A DNA stretch of 64,000 nt, taken from positions 2,786,480 through 2,850,479 of the forward strand of contig OZ004593.1 of the NCBI GenBank assembly GCA_963924555.1, written 5' to 3'. The position numbers and the translations under genes were made by a program. The notes under the pieces were generated by a model, which saw only the letters and a program-made list of their open reading frames with translations, ran no database searches and was not told the origin of the DNA. The DNA comes from Crambe crambe (Eukaryota; Porifera; Demospongiae; Poecilosclerida; Crambeidae). This document shows, piece after piece, positions 23,997 through 36,800 of the stretch (position 1 is its first letter; each line of letters begins with the position of its first letter).

Positions 23997-24626
23997 ACAC
24001 ACACAAACATACATGAATAGAGTGTGTGTGTGTCCCTATTGTCATGTCATACTAGCAAGATTTTAGCTATCTCATTGTTGTGGTCACTGTCACATATATT
24101 ATTGGAGTTTGTACTTCTCTGCATATGTACTTCTCTGCATACTTTTCCTTGAAAGACTGCATGAATAAAATAAAAACAATCACTATGCAAACACCAGCAA
24201 ACAATGATATTATTGATTCATCATATTATTCAAATTCAGATTCTTATAGCCAGTCCTCTTAGTGATGGATAGATACAACTAAGTAGCTACTAGCTATATT
24301 TCACTAACCAGTTGTTTTTTTTTTTGTGAGTGTGTGTTGTTTTTTTCTACTTGGTAGCTATGTAATTTTTGCAGGGGGATGATTTATTTCAGAGAACTGG
24401 TATGGAGGAGGAAAGAATGCTTGTAAGGGTCATCGTCCTGCTTCCTGCATGAATGACATTGGTATGATTGGTATAAAAAGGATGAGGCTTGGAAACTGGA
24501 CCAGATACCATAAATGGTATTGTTATTATTGAAATAACGACAGTATTTATAGCTCTCTGCAAATCACTTCAGCTGTATGATTATAATTCTGTACTACTGT
24601 AACAGTCGTAGCTGGGACTATACATC
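22199..24626. other. Intergenic; start of segmental duplication copy A
   Basis: Near 22,750 the sequence becomes a truncated SRCR tail end (TACAGGGGGAAACATCAC, then CAGCATCAGTGAACATAAAG). From there to about 24,000 it matches 30,870-32,480, including the C-run/CA tract (23,961-24,004). From about 24,080 it matches 40,784 onward, on the far side of element 1. About 23,430-23,960 carries the repeat family of the 21.4-22.2 kb element in the opposite orientation. No intact gene. Confidence 0.7.
23961..24004. repeat. Poly-C tract followed by CA repeat
   Basis: About 22 C then (CA)n. The duplicated copy at about 32,398-32,456 has about 30 C and a longer CA tract, so the repeat has changed length since duplication. 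The complementary G-run could form a quadruplex. Confidence 0.95.
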
Positions 24627-26845
24627 ATGAAGGTCTGGATTCTTCTATTATGGCTGCTGATGTTGAAATATCCACCAAGTAGGTTCCTTCAGCATGAGTT
24701 CCTCACTAAACTCTGTGCAATGTTCTGCATTACAGGATCCGATGCCAGATGTCCAACAGGTGACATTAAATTGGTGGGAATTGTTGATCATAATCATCTA
24801 GCTGGTCGCATGGAGTTATGTGATGAAACTGGACAGTGGAGGTCAGTATGTGCTGGTAGTTGGGACAAAGAAGATGCGAGAGTTGCTTGCAGACAGATGG
24901 GATATTCTGATCAAGGTGCTTTCAATCCTATGACCAGCAGCTAGCTGAATTTGTAGCTACCATTTCTAAATTTATTTTGATAAAGGAGTGATACCTTGCA
25001 CAGACTCATGTTATGGTAGGAGCAGTCTCACTTTGAGGCATTATGGTTTTAAATGTCATGGGAGTGAAGAAAATCTCATAAATTGCACTAAAGTTTATGA
25101 AACTGGAAGATGTACGCAAGATGCAGGAGTGTACTGTAGTAAGTGCAATCATGTACAGAATGAAATAGTTGGTTAGAGTGCATGGATTCTCCAATACCTG
25201 AGCACTTTAGTCTGGATAACTAGCTAACTGGAATGTGCTGCCCTTTAAAATCATTATACCAGGATCATGGATGAAATAATCACTACAGCAAAGCAGAAGC
25301 AGTCACTGTATAGACCTTTTCCATGCAAAAAAGTACACTATATTTCACGCACAAAAAAATTTGCTAACCTAGCAGGAAGTGAATCTACCATGCCTTGGTG
25401 GGAAAGAACTATACAGTGCTTATGGGAGTGTGGCACGTTGTCTTGTCATTTCATGCTGACTGAATCTAAAATCCCCGAGTTGATACAGTAGAGTCTAGTC
25501 TATGATCAATTGATCATTTAGATAATGATCATAGACTATGATCATTATCTAAGATAATGATCATAGACTACTGTATCAACTCGGGGATTTTAGATTCACC
25601 AATCCATCTACCACTAGACTCTATTTCAGCATCTACGACCTCCAGGTATAGCTCAACAATAACACAACACCTTGACTCGATGATTAGTCTGCTATGCTAT
25701 TGGAGAACTATTCTTCTTTCATCTGTCCCTGCATACACGAACTCTATTATAGCTAAAACCATAAAAGAGAGGAAAAAAGACCAGGAACAAGTACGTAAGG
25801 GAAAAAATATTTCGTGAAATGAAAAAAGATGTAGGGATGACCACTGCTCAAAAAAGTAAGGAAACAAGAAGGATGGAAATGGGATCAATCTTTGTTCTGT
25901 ATATCCAGCCAACAATCCCTACATATACGTACATTACTACACTATAATCTGAAGCTACCCGACGTATATATAGGGATCGTTGGCTGGATATACAGAACAA
26001 AGATTGATCCCATTTCCATCCTTCTTGTTTCCTTACTTTTTTGAGCAGTGGTCATCCCTACATCTTTTTTTCATTTCATGAAATGTTTTTCCCCTTATTT
26101 GTAGTTAACTATACATCTGCTAGCTATAGTAGCTATCCCTTTGGTTAAAATCCTGCTTCTAAATCTATAGCAAGTATTACATATAATTATATTCTATGCA
26201 TGTCACTAGCTACGTAGCTATAATGGTTTAGTTACTATTTTCATGGGTAGCTACATTTTCATTTCTCAATTCAGCTATAATATAATACAGTTAGTAGCTA
26301 CCAGTACTTTAAACCTAAATAATAACAGTATGGTTATATGCATGCATTTGCAGGACCCAAGAATACAGTAACCAAGATTTTCCACTTTAATAGGATGAAT
26401 GAAGAAATTGCCACCACAGTGAGAGCTACCACAATGAGAGACACGGTATTGTGTATGCATGTAGCCTTGTAGCTCTTCAGGCTCTTCCATTAAGGGGGAG
26501 GCTGCACTGGTAGCTATAATATTGAGTGCATGCATTCTCCTGTAGCTATTCCACTATACATTATCTATTGTTGGAACAGGACAGGACCAGACAAATTTAA
26601 ACACAGCTGTGATTGGATGCCTGGGGGCATTGGCAGCTCTCATGGCCCTAGGGATGATGGGAGTGGTAATAGGGTGGGTGTGGTCATGTTCCAAGAGAAG
26701 AGTGGAAAGTACATCCACCCAGGAGAGGTGTGTCCCAATATGTATCGGGTAAAGGTTCATCAATATTAATATTGCTATGTACAGAGCTAACAGAGTGATC
26801 ACGATGGATGAAAATTCTTGTTATGGATACCACCGACATCCATAA
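24627..26845 (+). CDS. SRCR receptor B with short DENSCY tail
   Basis: Six exons fit: 24,627-24,678, 24,736-24,915, 24,986-25,138, 26,354-26,445, 26,546-26,727, 26,794-26,845; 711 nt in frame, 236 residues. Signal peptide MKVWILLLWLLMLKYPP; SRCR halves [27 protein letters not shown] and KCHGSEENLINC..DAGVYC. The stalk is split over two exons (TVTKIFHF; LSIVGTGQDQTN), unlike gene A. TM LGALAALMALGMMGVVIG with SKRR anchor. The tail is only about 17 residues, RVITMDENSCYGYHRHP, with a Tyr in a context related to the DENPSY tails. The intron between exons 3 and 4 contains two large inverted repeats. A second, disabled copy lies at 41.3-42.9 kb. Exon 4 is the least certain exon. Confidence 0.65.
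25460..25598. repeat. Inverted repeat 1 (139 bp) in an intron of gene B
   Basis: GAATCTAAAATCCCCGAGTT near 25,461 is the exact reverse complement of the right arm ending near 25,597. The middle is made of alternating TAGATAATGATCATAGACTA units, themselves palindromic, so the whole can fold into one long hairpin. It is absent from the duplicated copy at 41.8-42.1 kb, so it was gained in this copy or lost from the other. Confidence 0.85.
25798..26094. repeat. Inverted repeat 2: 120-bp arms, about 50-bp loop
   Basis: Left arm about 25,798-25,920 and right arm about 25,972-26,094 are near-perfect reverse complements (for example GGATGGAAATGGGATCAATC pairs with GATTGATCCCATTTCCATCC). The near-identity suggests a young foldback insertion or recent inverted duplication. 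If transcribed within gene B's intron it would form a long hairpin RNA. The matching part of copy B lacks it. Confidence 0.9.
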
Positions 26846-29281
26846 GACACATGCACACCATACACTATTCAAATAATCATTGTGCTAAAAGGCTCCATTC
26901 GTAGTTAGCTTCCTAGATCACTTTCAATAGCTATAGTTACATAGCTATCAGCTACACTTAGTATTCTTTATCATGCATGTCTCAGTATTATAACTACGCA
27001 TATACCATTAACCATCAAACTAATAAAGGTTTAATTGTCATGAGTTCTGTAAATTTTTGGACTAGCTACATAAGAAGAGAGCAAGAATGAATGTGTCTAA
27101 AAATTTTACTTGGGACTGCCATTCTTATCATCTTAGCTATCACTGCATGATTTACACAGGATCAACTGGTAGCTATTGCGTAGCTTAGTATGTGCAGAGG
27201 AGATGCCTGAGGATGATCAGGAGTATAGGAGGCCTGCTTGAGAAATAAGTCAAAGTGCAGAATGGAGATAGTCCTTGGATAGTAGCTAACTATGTATTAT
27301 GTCTGTCTATTGCCAGAGGTGTTGGAAGCAAGGTTTGATTGGTCAGGCCCGAATTTGAAATGTACCCCCACAGACCACAGAAGCTCTAAATTCACTACAA
27401 TCGCTATATTCAAAAATCATTCTCTTTTGTTATTGATTAACATTTAATCCCTAGTTTTTTCAATATATTGGTCAGGCCTGGGCCTGACTGGCCTGACCTG
27501 TTCCATCGCCTACGTATGTATTCTTGTGATGGCCATGGATTGGGCAAGCTGCATGAGAAGAATGTATATATAGCCAAATACACAAACCTGATCAGATTTT
27601 CTTTTCTTTCTAAGTTGAATTGGCTGGCTCAGCTAGCATCTGTAAATTAACTAACTGATAGCTAGACAGTCAATTAGTTATACATACATCTATCCAATCG
27701 GTGTGAGGTGGTGGATGGGGGTTGGTCGATATCTGAATCAATTAGCTATTGTCTCTAGACTCAAAGAAAGCCAGAGCTGCACAAAATTTAATAGCTAATT
27801 TTTGAGGTATTTACAAATCAGCTTGCTAGAAAATATTGCTATCTAGAATGAAAGCATTTTTCAGTGGCCAAGGTCCACATTCCATCCTTAGTCTACTAAC
27901 ATAAAGTTGTCTTGTCTACTATGTATATGCAGCATGAACTTTACTATAACTGGAACCTACACAGTTTACTCAACTCTGATAGATAAACTGTATACACAAT
28001 TATGATGTAATAATACATCTCATCATTCTAGTTCACATCGAAACATTAGTTGAGTCTAAAACAGTATCTCTAGTAGCTAGCTACTGCCTGTCATAACTAG
28101 GCCTTGATGGATTATGCTAGCAAAATTTAATAATAGCTAGCCTATCAGGTTAATTACATTCCAAACCATTCTGAACTGATCTCCAAAACAGGACGGGGAT
28201 GGATTGGGTTCAGTTGAATTGTTGAAAGATTGTAGTAGCAGCTTGGGGCTACCAGTTAGTCTGTATCGTGTACTGCGTGATTTCTACTAGGGGGTATCCG
28301 ATTATCAATGAGATTGCCCGATGTTAAGTGATCTTCGGACGTTTCTTTTGTGGTGGATTCTCTGCACGGTATTATTCCATTGATCCCTCGCGCTTCATAT
28401 TTAATTAGTGCACGTTTGCCCTATCTTTCCATCGTGGAATTTATACCCAGGCTGTCCTCTGCAGTGTCCATTCATATGGCGGTTGATAATTGAAAATCTA
28501 CTCTATCATGGTCTAATAGTACATACGTAGCATATCAAGTTGTAGCTAATACTACAATATCAAAGAGAGTGTGTAGGGGGCTCCATATACATTGGAATTG
28601 ACTGAAGATCAGCTGCTCATACACTAGTTATCTATAGCTAGGAAGATTTGGGAACCAAACCTATATCATGGGTGTATCCACAGAATTTTGAGTTATCCGG
28701 TGTGCTCGAGGAAGATCCTTGGGTGGACATTTTATCTGCTTGAGTCATGGTGCTTTGTAGGTATCACTGTGGATAATAAAAGTAGCTATATAGTCCAGTG
28801 AAAACCGGACCTGGAGTGGTGAATACACCCCTGTATCAGCATATCAGAAATACAGATGCTAAGCCTAAAACCCAGATTAGTCGTTCTTCACTTACAGGAT
28901 AATGATAGCCATTAATGCACACTATAGAAAAACCAAATGCTATTGTTCTAGAGTTAAAACATTTTTTTCAGCAGCCAAGGTCCACATTCCATCCTTTAAT
29001 AGTTCAAAGTAGTCTTGTCTACAGCTACGTAGCTATAGGCTGTAAATGCAGCATGAACTTCATACTTGTTATAATAATAGCAACTGGAAGCTTCACAGTT
29101 TACACAACTTTGATAGCCACACTGAAATTGTATACACAGTAATTATTATGATGATGTAATCATTCTAGATTAGTTACGTATAACTGAGTCTAAAACAGTA
29201 TCTCTAGTAGCTAGCTACTGCCTGTTCAACACATTAATAGCTACAGAAAGAAAACTCTTGTCACAGTGATTTACAGGCACC
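26846..29281. other. Intergenic; rest of duplication copy A, then gene C upstream region
   Basis: About 26,850-28,120 corresponds to 42,865-43,369 plus 50,510-51,400 of copy B with the transposons removed. It includes empty sites for the hAT MITE (near 26,888) and element 2 (GTCTCAGTA near 26,979). A conserved SRCR upstream block at about 27,959-28,090 has no signal-peptide exon behind it. A second block at about 29,093-29,225 precedes gene C. About 28,290-28,450 is unique sequence of unknown origin. No coding region seen. Confidence 0.65.
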
Positions 29282-30903
29282 ATGGAGGTCCAGGTCTTAC
29301 TATGTCTGCTGCTACTACACTCTACACTGAGTAAGCATTATAGCTATTAACTACCTATCATGAGAGTGTTTTTTTTGCTACAAATTGTTTGTAGAGGCCA
29401 ATGCCATATGCCAACGTGGTCAACTTAGGATGGTGGGAACAGTCGATATGAATTATGTAACTGGTCGTATGGAGTTGTGTGATAATGATGGAGTGTGGAG
29501 AAAAATATGTGGTCATGGATGGGGTAGAGATGATGCAAAAGTCGCATGTCGACAGATGGGGTTTTCTGATCAAGGTATATATAGTTATACTAGTCGTTAC
29601 AGTATAACATATTCTCATAATTATGTACATGTACTTTTTATTTTTATAGCTACAAGAGTACATGTAAGCTTTTGTGGAAACTCATGTTATGGCACAAGTT
29701 CACTCAATAAGAGGTTCCATAGCTTTGACTGCAGTGGGAATGAACAAAATCTCATTGACTGCTCACCAAAGATAGGAAATAATGGAGATTGCCCTAATGC
29801 AGGAGTGACATGTATGTGTTAATGTGAAGTGTGTCAAGTTATATTGTGGAATGAGCCTGTTCTCAAAGGTTGCCTAACTATGCAACATAGCTACTATGCC
29901 TCAGGCTATCATGTGATTTGCTACACTTTAGCTCAAACCCAATAGCTAGATCTACTATTGCATGATCTTCTCATAACATGCAGGTGTCAAGGTATCAGAA
30001 ACAGTGACAGAAACCTTTCCCGATTTTATGACAACAACAAATGTTATTACTCACAAGGGAAAGATGGTTACCACAGTAACAGAGAGGGGGCAGTGCACTC
30101 AGGTGGTACCTAGTGTCACACTACAAACCTCCTGTACTGTGACACCACCAAGTATGCAGACAGCTGGTTGGAAAGGACACCCCCAGGCAAACTGTGCAGC
30201 CCTGAGTGGAGGTTTGGGGGGACTAGCAGCTCTCATGGCCCTAGGGATGGTGGGTGTGGCCCTAGGATTGGCATGGTCATGTCACAGGACCACTATTCAG
30301 GAGAAGTCAGTATCATAATGTACATGCAGCTAGCTACTTTGCTTTCATTAATTACAGTGGCGTAGGAAGATGATTTTGAATAGGGGGGCCACACCTAAGT
30401 TTTAGTTAAACCTATTTCAATTGACATTCAGTCCTAGTAGCTACTTCTTAATTTGACGAAGGGAAGAAAAAGAGTGTTTTGCTGTGGTAGCTATACAATT
30501 ATGCAATTAATAATAGCTGAACATAGGGGGGCCCTGCCTGAAAATAATGGGGGGGGGGGGGGCTGGCCCCTGTGGCCCCCCTTGTTCCTTCACCAGTGAT
30601 TATACTATTCTTTATAGAACTGTTGATCATGAAAACCCCACCTATTCCACCACCTCCATGACCCAACCACGACCCTTGGTCCAATACAGTTCCACTGGTC
30701 CTCAGGACAACCCCACTCATGGCACTCTTGAAGGGGTCTCCTCTACCTATGACATCATCAAGAATGACCCACCGCCCACAGAGGGGGATCATGATTATCA
30801 AGTGCTGGAGGAAAAAGAAGGAGGTGTGTACGGGGTCCCAGTCAATACAGGGGGAAACATCACTTCCATCGAGGAGGATTACTCTACACTCCAGCATCAG
30901 TGA
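29282..30903 (+). CDS. SRCR receptor C with ITAM-like tail
   Basis: Exons 29,282-29,330, 29,395-29,574, 29,650-29,811, 29,984-30,305, 30,618-30,903; 999 nt in frame, 332 residues. Signal peptide MEVQVLLCLLLLHSTL; SRCR MELCDNDGVWRKIC..KVACRQMGFSDQG and DCSGNEQNLIDC..NAGVTC. Thr-rich stalk (TVTETFPDFMTTTN, VTTVTERGQCTQ), TM GGLGGLAALMALGMVG, short basic anchor. The tail has HENPTY (three residues shorter than its paralogues here), STYDII, then 12 residues, then DYQVL, VYGVP and a C-terminal DYSTLQHQ. YDII-x12-YQVL resembles an ITAM with a long spacer. Donor of exon 4 is GAA|GTCAGT instead of the family's AG|GTCAGT. A hAT-like MITE lies in the last intron. Confidence 0.8.
30355..30598. mobile_element. 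hAT-like MITE in the last intron of gene C
   Basis: The 244-bp segment starts CAGTGGCGTAGGAAG and ends CTTCACCAGTG, with inner GGGGGGCCAC and GTGGCCCCCC arms and a G-run of about 14 bases. Flanks ATTAATTA and ATTATACT give an imperfect 8-bp duplication. The introns of D, F and G lack it at the same place. Confidence 0.65.
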
Positions 30904-32395
30904 ACATAAAGAACAGTATAGCAGTTTATGAAACTCTCGAATGCATCATATCTGCACCAATTTTTCCCATTCAAGTGTAGCTAGAAAAAAACATATATAT
31001 AGTCATCCATTATTTCATGCATTCGTGTGCTCCCTTGTCACTTATATCAATCATGAGTTAATACAGTGAACACATGCACAGTACACAGCATTGGCCAGGG
31101 CAAAGGAAAGTGGAAATAGTTATGGCAAATACATAGGTCTCGATCATGTACAAGGCACATGAATGGATTGTGGACTGCACAGTAGCTAGCTACTGCATGA
31201 GGTTGCTTAGTTTCAAGTCTCACACGTGTAGCTTAGAAAAGCAATGCACCTCAGTGAAAATACTGTGACTTTCTCTGATGATCATGTAGTCCCTACACCT
31301 GTGATGTGATAGCTAATGTGTGACTGTATTCTCAAAATCTATTAGTAGCTAGTATAAAAACTACATATAATGTTGAGCACAATCACATACTCTATAAAAT
31401 CGCGAGAAAGGCTCCAGGAAGTTACAACCACTGGTTTCTAGGCCTGCTTTACAGGCATCCTGGTTTGAACAGATAGCAATATGATTTTTGATACTTGTCT
31501 TCAGGTAACCTTCCAGAGTCTAACATAGCATGTCCTAAAATTATGTATTGTATCTATAATACTGTATCAAACCCTTGTGTGTGATTGTTAACAGTTAGTA
31601 TGCACTGAGTCATCTAATGTGTGACCTTGAAAGTGCAAGACAAAATACACTGCAACATATATCTTTGAAGGAGACACATGCAAGGACACAGGTGTGATCA
31701 TTAAGGAAATTACAGTTAGTATGCTCTGAGTGTGACCTTGAAAGTGCAAGCTGAATGGATGTATACATAGATTGTTTCTTTATTTGACCACAGCCTTGGA
31801 TGATAGCTCACATTGCTACATATTAACTAATCATCATGTTCCTCTAATACTATTCCATCCTACTTAGCACAAGTTGTCAATGGAGGGGGGTTGCAACCCC
31901 CTCCCTCCCCTTTCATTCCCATGCAAGCCAGAAGTGAATGGTACACTGTAGTGGCTGTTTCTGTTCTCACTAAGCAAAATAATTATTATGGTTAATTATT
32001 TAGAGGAACAGACTTCATCATGCATCACAGCTACGTATAATAATTATGTATTGGCTTAACTTAGTTATAGGAGCCAATGTTGTTACTACAGGCATTTAAG
32101 ACTACCTACGTATAATGTCAAAGTAGAAAATAGTCTATGTAGGCACACGATGTATTGCACTGTACTTTGGTTTGACTATGTATACTTTCAAGTCACACAT
32201 TAGATAGCTCAGTGCATACTAACTGCTATTTCCTTTAACAATCACATGCACATTCACTTCAAAGATATCTGTTACTAATGTTGGGAGCATCTTGCCCCAG
32301 CCCTTTGCCTCCACTCATGCAGGTGATCACACTGCCCAGTCCTATAGGCCTGCCAGTGAAGCCAGAATGGGTCCTCCAAAAAATTCCCACACCAT

Positions 32396-32441
<46 letters not shown>

Positions 32442-32517
32442 ACACAAACACAAACACACACATGAATAGAGTGTGTATATCAGTTATCTGATTATTGTGG
32501 TCATGCACTGTCACATA
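30904..32517. other. Intergenic; duplication copy B upstream of element 1
   Basis: From the stop of gene C this parallels 22,795-24,095 in order and content, including a SINE-tail fragment (about 31,440-31,500; counterpart near 23,315-23,375), the GACCTTGAAAGTGCAAG repeats and the poly-C/CA tract (32,398-32,456). It also has about 300 bp not seen in copy A (31,800-32,060). No gene. Confidence 0.65.
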
Positions 32518-33828
32518 CACTGTTAAAAGTGGGGTGCAACTGATACACCCTATATGGGGTGTTTCAGACACCTATTTCCCTATAAGGGTGCACTGATAGC
32601 ACTGAGGGTGTTTATAGGAACAATTAGGGTGTCAAACTGAACTTCTTAGGGTGTTAGTAACTAACCAAAATTATTATGATAGTCTATGATAGTAAATTAT
32701 AAGGTAATATCACAATAAAATCACAATAAAAAGGTTGTAAATATGGTCCATCAGTAAATTCCTTTTCCAAATCCAAGAAGAACAGCAGATGGAATATCAT
32801 TCTGTACAGTTTCATGGACTTTGCTGTAGAGAGCTGAGAGATGGCATTGAAATAGCTGAGTTACACCTTTAACCACTCCTTGCAGAGCAACTTCAGTTAG
32901 TCTATGTAGACTAATGAGAAATCTAGCTGAGGCTCTCTTTAAATCCTCAGATTCTGACTTGTTTGTACTTCATGAGATTGACGTCATTACTGTGATATGC
33001 TGAAACATGGTTACGAAATGTAATAAAATAGATAAGTCTGGTTGATGGGAATGGAAAATCTTGATGTGCTTGATAAACTCTGAAAGAGTGAAGTTAAGTC
33101 TTGTTAGCTCATGAGGACACAGTGGGCATATTATTAGAGGCATTTGTTACAGGAATATAAACATCATTCTCTCAAGCATAAGCTTTGTATTGCATGGTTC
33201 ATCTGCTGCTCCTATACATATCTAGTATTAAACTCACCTTCAGCTGCACACGTCAGTCAAATCGCCAACGTACCGGAAGTCCGTAGGGCGCAATACAAAT
33301 TTATTTTCACAGGAAGTGATCATAAAGCGCCCCAGAAATTATCTGCAAAATTTTGGACTTTTTAGCAAGCTTCTAGTGCTGTATTCTTGAAGTATAAAGA
33401 CTTTTTTCTTCACTTAATATGATTTTTAATCATTCCTTTCTTTATTGCAATAAATCCCAAAACATACTCTCTTTAGGTTTAACAAATATTTAGCTCTACT
33501 CTCGGTACCTCGCTTTTAAGTACCTGCATAAAACTCGTCAGGAAATTTTTTCTGACAACAGCCGTCACATCGGAACACAGTTCATAGTACATATATGCAG
33601 CTGCTTCCTACATAGCAAATTTGCAGCTGTTCCCACTTATCACAACAGATATAACGAACCGCAAAGTGAGGTAGTGTTTTACCACATCGGTGCAGGTACT
33701 TAATTACTCATGCATGTAGTTACAATATAAACAAAGTGTAGAACACTGTAGATAGCTATTTGCTAAAGGTGTATTAGTTATGAGGAAGGAAGTAGCATTG
33801 AGTTGATAAAAAATATATTATACAGATC

Positions 33829-36800
33829 ATGTCAAAAGCCACAGATTGTGCATTGTGTAATACCCCCCATGACCATATGTCTCGTGTGAAAACATGGAAG
33901 AACATCAAGGCATGTGAGTTTGTAGCTGAGAAGGGCATCACAGGGGACAACCACATATGCCGGCCATGCAGAGATGATGTCGGACGAGTTCTCACCAATT
34001 CCACCTATCATCCTAGGTGGGAAAAACAAAGGATTAATAATGAATGCTGTATTAGGTGTTGTACAAACGATGTATTTGCTTCTAGCAACATGGCTGATGC
34101 AAATAGAATGAGCTTAGCAGTAGAGGAATGTGGTTTCTTCCCATTCCAACCCCCCTTTGTAAACATCATTACCATCAACTTTACAAAAACGTACAAGTAC
34201 AACCAAACACCAACTGTCCCACCTGTAACACCTCTCTTAAGAATATGAAATCCAGACTTTCCCCAAACCCTGCAATTATTGAACATCATTTACGAACGAC
34301 TACTGGTTTTGACGGTCACATATCTGACACAGATAGGGTTTGTTTCACTTGTTATAAATCCCAATTAACCATCATTAAGGGTGACAACAAAGCAAGCCTA
34401 GACAGCGAGCTCCAATTACTAATTGAAAAAGTTAGGTGCAGAACACATACCATCTCTCCCACATCACTACAACAAGTGACCAACTTGGCCATGGATAAAA
34501 CTATACTTTACGTTGGACAGGAACTACTGCACAGAAAAGTAATGCTATTACCGACAGTACACCAACTTTTCAAAAAATACTGTAGTGAACTATTGGTGAA
34601 AAGTGGCCTAGTGGGTGAAAGTACACACATGACAGCTATGTGGGTATTTTGTAACCTGCTAAGTGAGCTGGAGCATCATCTCAAATACTTCTGCAGTGTC
34701 AGAAAGTACGGCACCTTACTTTATAGGCAAACATCTGACCTCGCACCAATGTTACAGCAAACCCTATGGAAGCTTGGTCAGAGTAAACCCACACCTGTTG
34801 AGGATCCAGAAAATCCAGTGAAATCAAGTGCTAATGAATCAAGTAGTGAAGTACTTGATCACTTGAATGATTTGGTTCATGATCAGTGTCAAAAATTTAT
34901 AGCAAAAAGTTCATATTTTTTAAGTAAATATGAAAAGCTAGATATCCACTCTATCATTGATCAGCTCAATCCAGAACTGTGGAAAGCTATCTGTGCTTTA
35001 ACCAGATCCACAAGAGATAGAATCGGTACATCTAAAAATGAATCCAACACTAAAACAGTAAGAAACTTTTTTTTGCTTTCTGCAATCCTTTTCAGCACAG
35101 ATGATCGTTGTTCTCTACCTATGCATACACTGATTACTGATGTTGTGGAGAGCCATGGGGGATCAGCTCACTTAATAAAAATCTTAAACAGACTAGGCTT
35201 ATGCGCCTCAAAAGACACCTTATCCAGATTCAGACAAACTAAAATAGAGAGTTTGGGTCTTCCTTGTACTGATCAATTCAGTTCCAGTTCCTTTATCATA
35301 GTATCAGCAGACAACATCGATTTTTTACATAAATTTTCCCAAGTATGCAATAATCATAAAAGCAGCTGGCATGGAACCACTGTACAACTGGTACAACCCC
35401 TGCCTGGACTCGAACTCTTACCTGCTCAATCTCACACACAGTTGCAACTGGCTGCAAATCCATCAGTAACACCAACACTTGAACTCCAACCCATGGCCAC
35501 CAGTCCAACATCAGTCACATCAACACTCGAACTCCAACCCATGGCCACCAGTCCAATGTCAGTCACACCAACACTCGAACTCCAACCCATGGCCATCAGT
35601 CCAACGTCAGTCACACCAACACTCGAATTCCAACCCATGGCCACCAGTCCAACATCAGTCACACCAACACTCCAACAGCCTGTTCCAGTTTCAGTCCCAT
35701 CATTGCTCCAAATCAGTCCAGTATCACCTACCTCAAATACAGCAGATATCTTGTCACGAAAAAGACCAGAGAGAGGATCACCAATGCTTTCTCCAACATA
35801 CCTCATACGATCACAGCAACAAAAGCATGGTGCAGAGGACGTACTGGAGTAGAGAGAAGGAAAGAATACATCAATCATGGTACAAAAAATTTGGTACCAA
35901 TGCTTTCAGCACCTACTACCCAGCAACTTGCACCCATCAATACCAAGTCACTAGTTGACTTTGCAACAAGTCAGACAGAGATTGATACTGTAGCAGAAAT
36001 TCAAGAAGAATTGTTTAGCTACATGTTACAAAAAATGGCTGTTAATGATACGGCTGACCCCAGTTCAAGACAAGTATTTATTAACATTCAAACCTATTTT
36101 GACTTGAAAAGGGTGACACATACCAAAAAGTCTGAGGTAACATATCTGGAAGTCATTGACGCACAGTCTGACAACAAAGATACCATCATTGAACTCCTGC
36201 ATGATCTTTACACGAAGTTCATTCTGAACAAAAAAAAGGAATATCTAGTACTCACGGGGGATCAAAAGCTGTACGAAATCTTCCAAGCTCTAAAAAGTGA
36301 ATATGGAAAAGAGCTTGATTGGGTAATTCCAATGCCTGGAGATTGGCATATGCTTATGAACTTTCAAAAAGCTCTCATGAAACCATATTTCGATGCAGGT
36401 TTCAAGGATCTAGCTAAAGCTGCAGGATACCCTGTTGCGTCCATTCAAGTCTGTGGGCAATTTAAAAGGACCCATTGTTTTCTCTTGGAGGTATGGGAGG
36501 CTCTCTATAGGGCTATGATTACAGTTTTCTTGGAGAAGCAGTCAGAAGTTCACACCCACCCTCTTACCCTTATTGCCAATAAACTGTCCCATCCAGAATC
36601 GCCAGATGTAATACATCATGTGACATCAGAAAACTTTAAGAAGTTTAAAGCTTTCATCCAAAAACTTGCTAAGAAAGATGAAACATGGCGATTTTGGGTG
36701 CAGTGTGTTTTTCAGGATCTCATGGCATACATAGGGCTCTTCCTTGCCATCAGGAGTGGAGATTGGTCACTGAGGGTAGCCAGCATCAAACAAATGGCTG

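Noticed and set aside
32259..32571. Gly-rich and Pro-rich ORFs, also at 23,780-24,016
   Set aside because: Translations of the poly-C/CA tract; no splice sites or family match.
35432..35878. Minus-strand ORF with repeated GLVAMGWSSSVGVTD units
   Set aside because: It is the antisense of the 48-bp coding tandem repeat of the element 1 gene.
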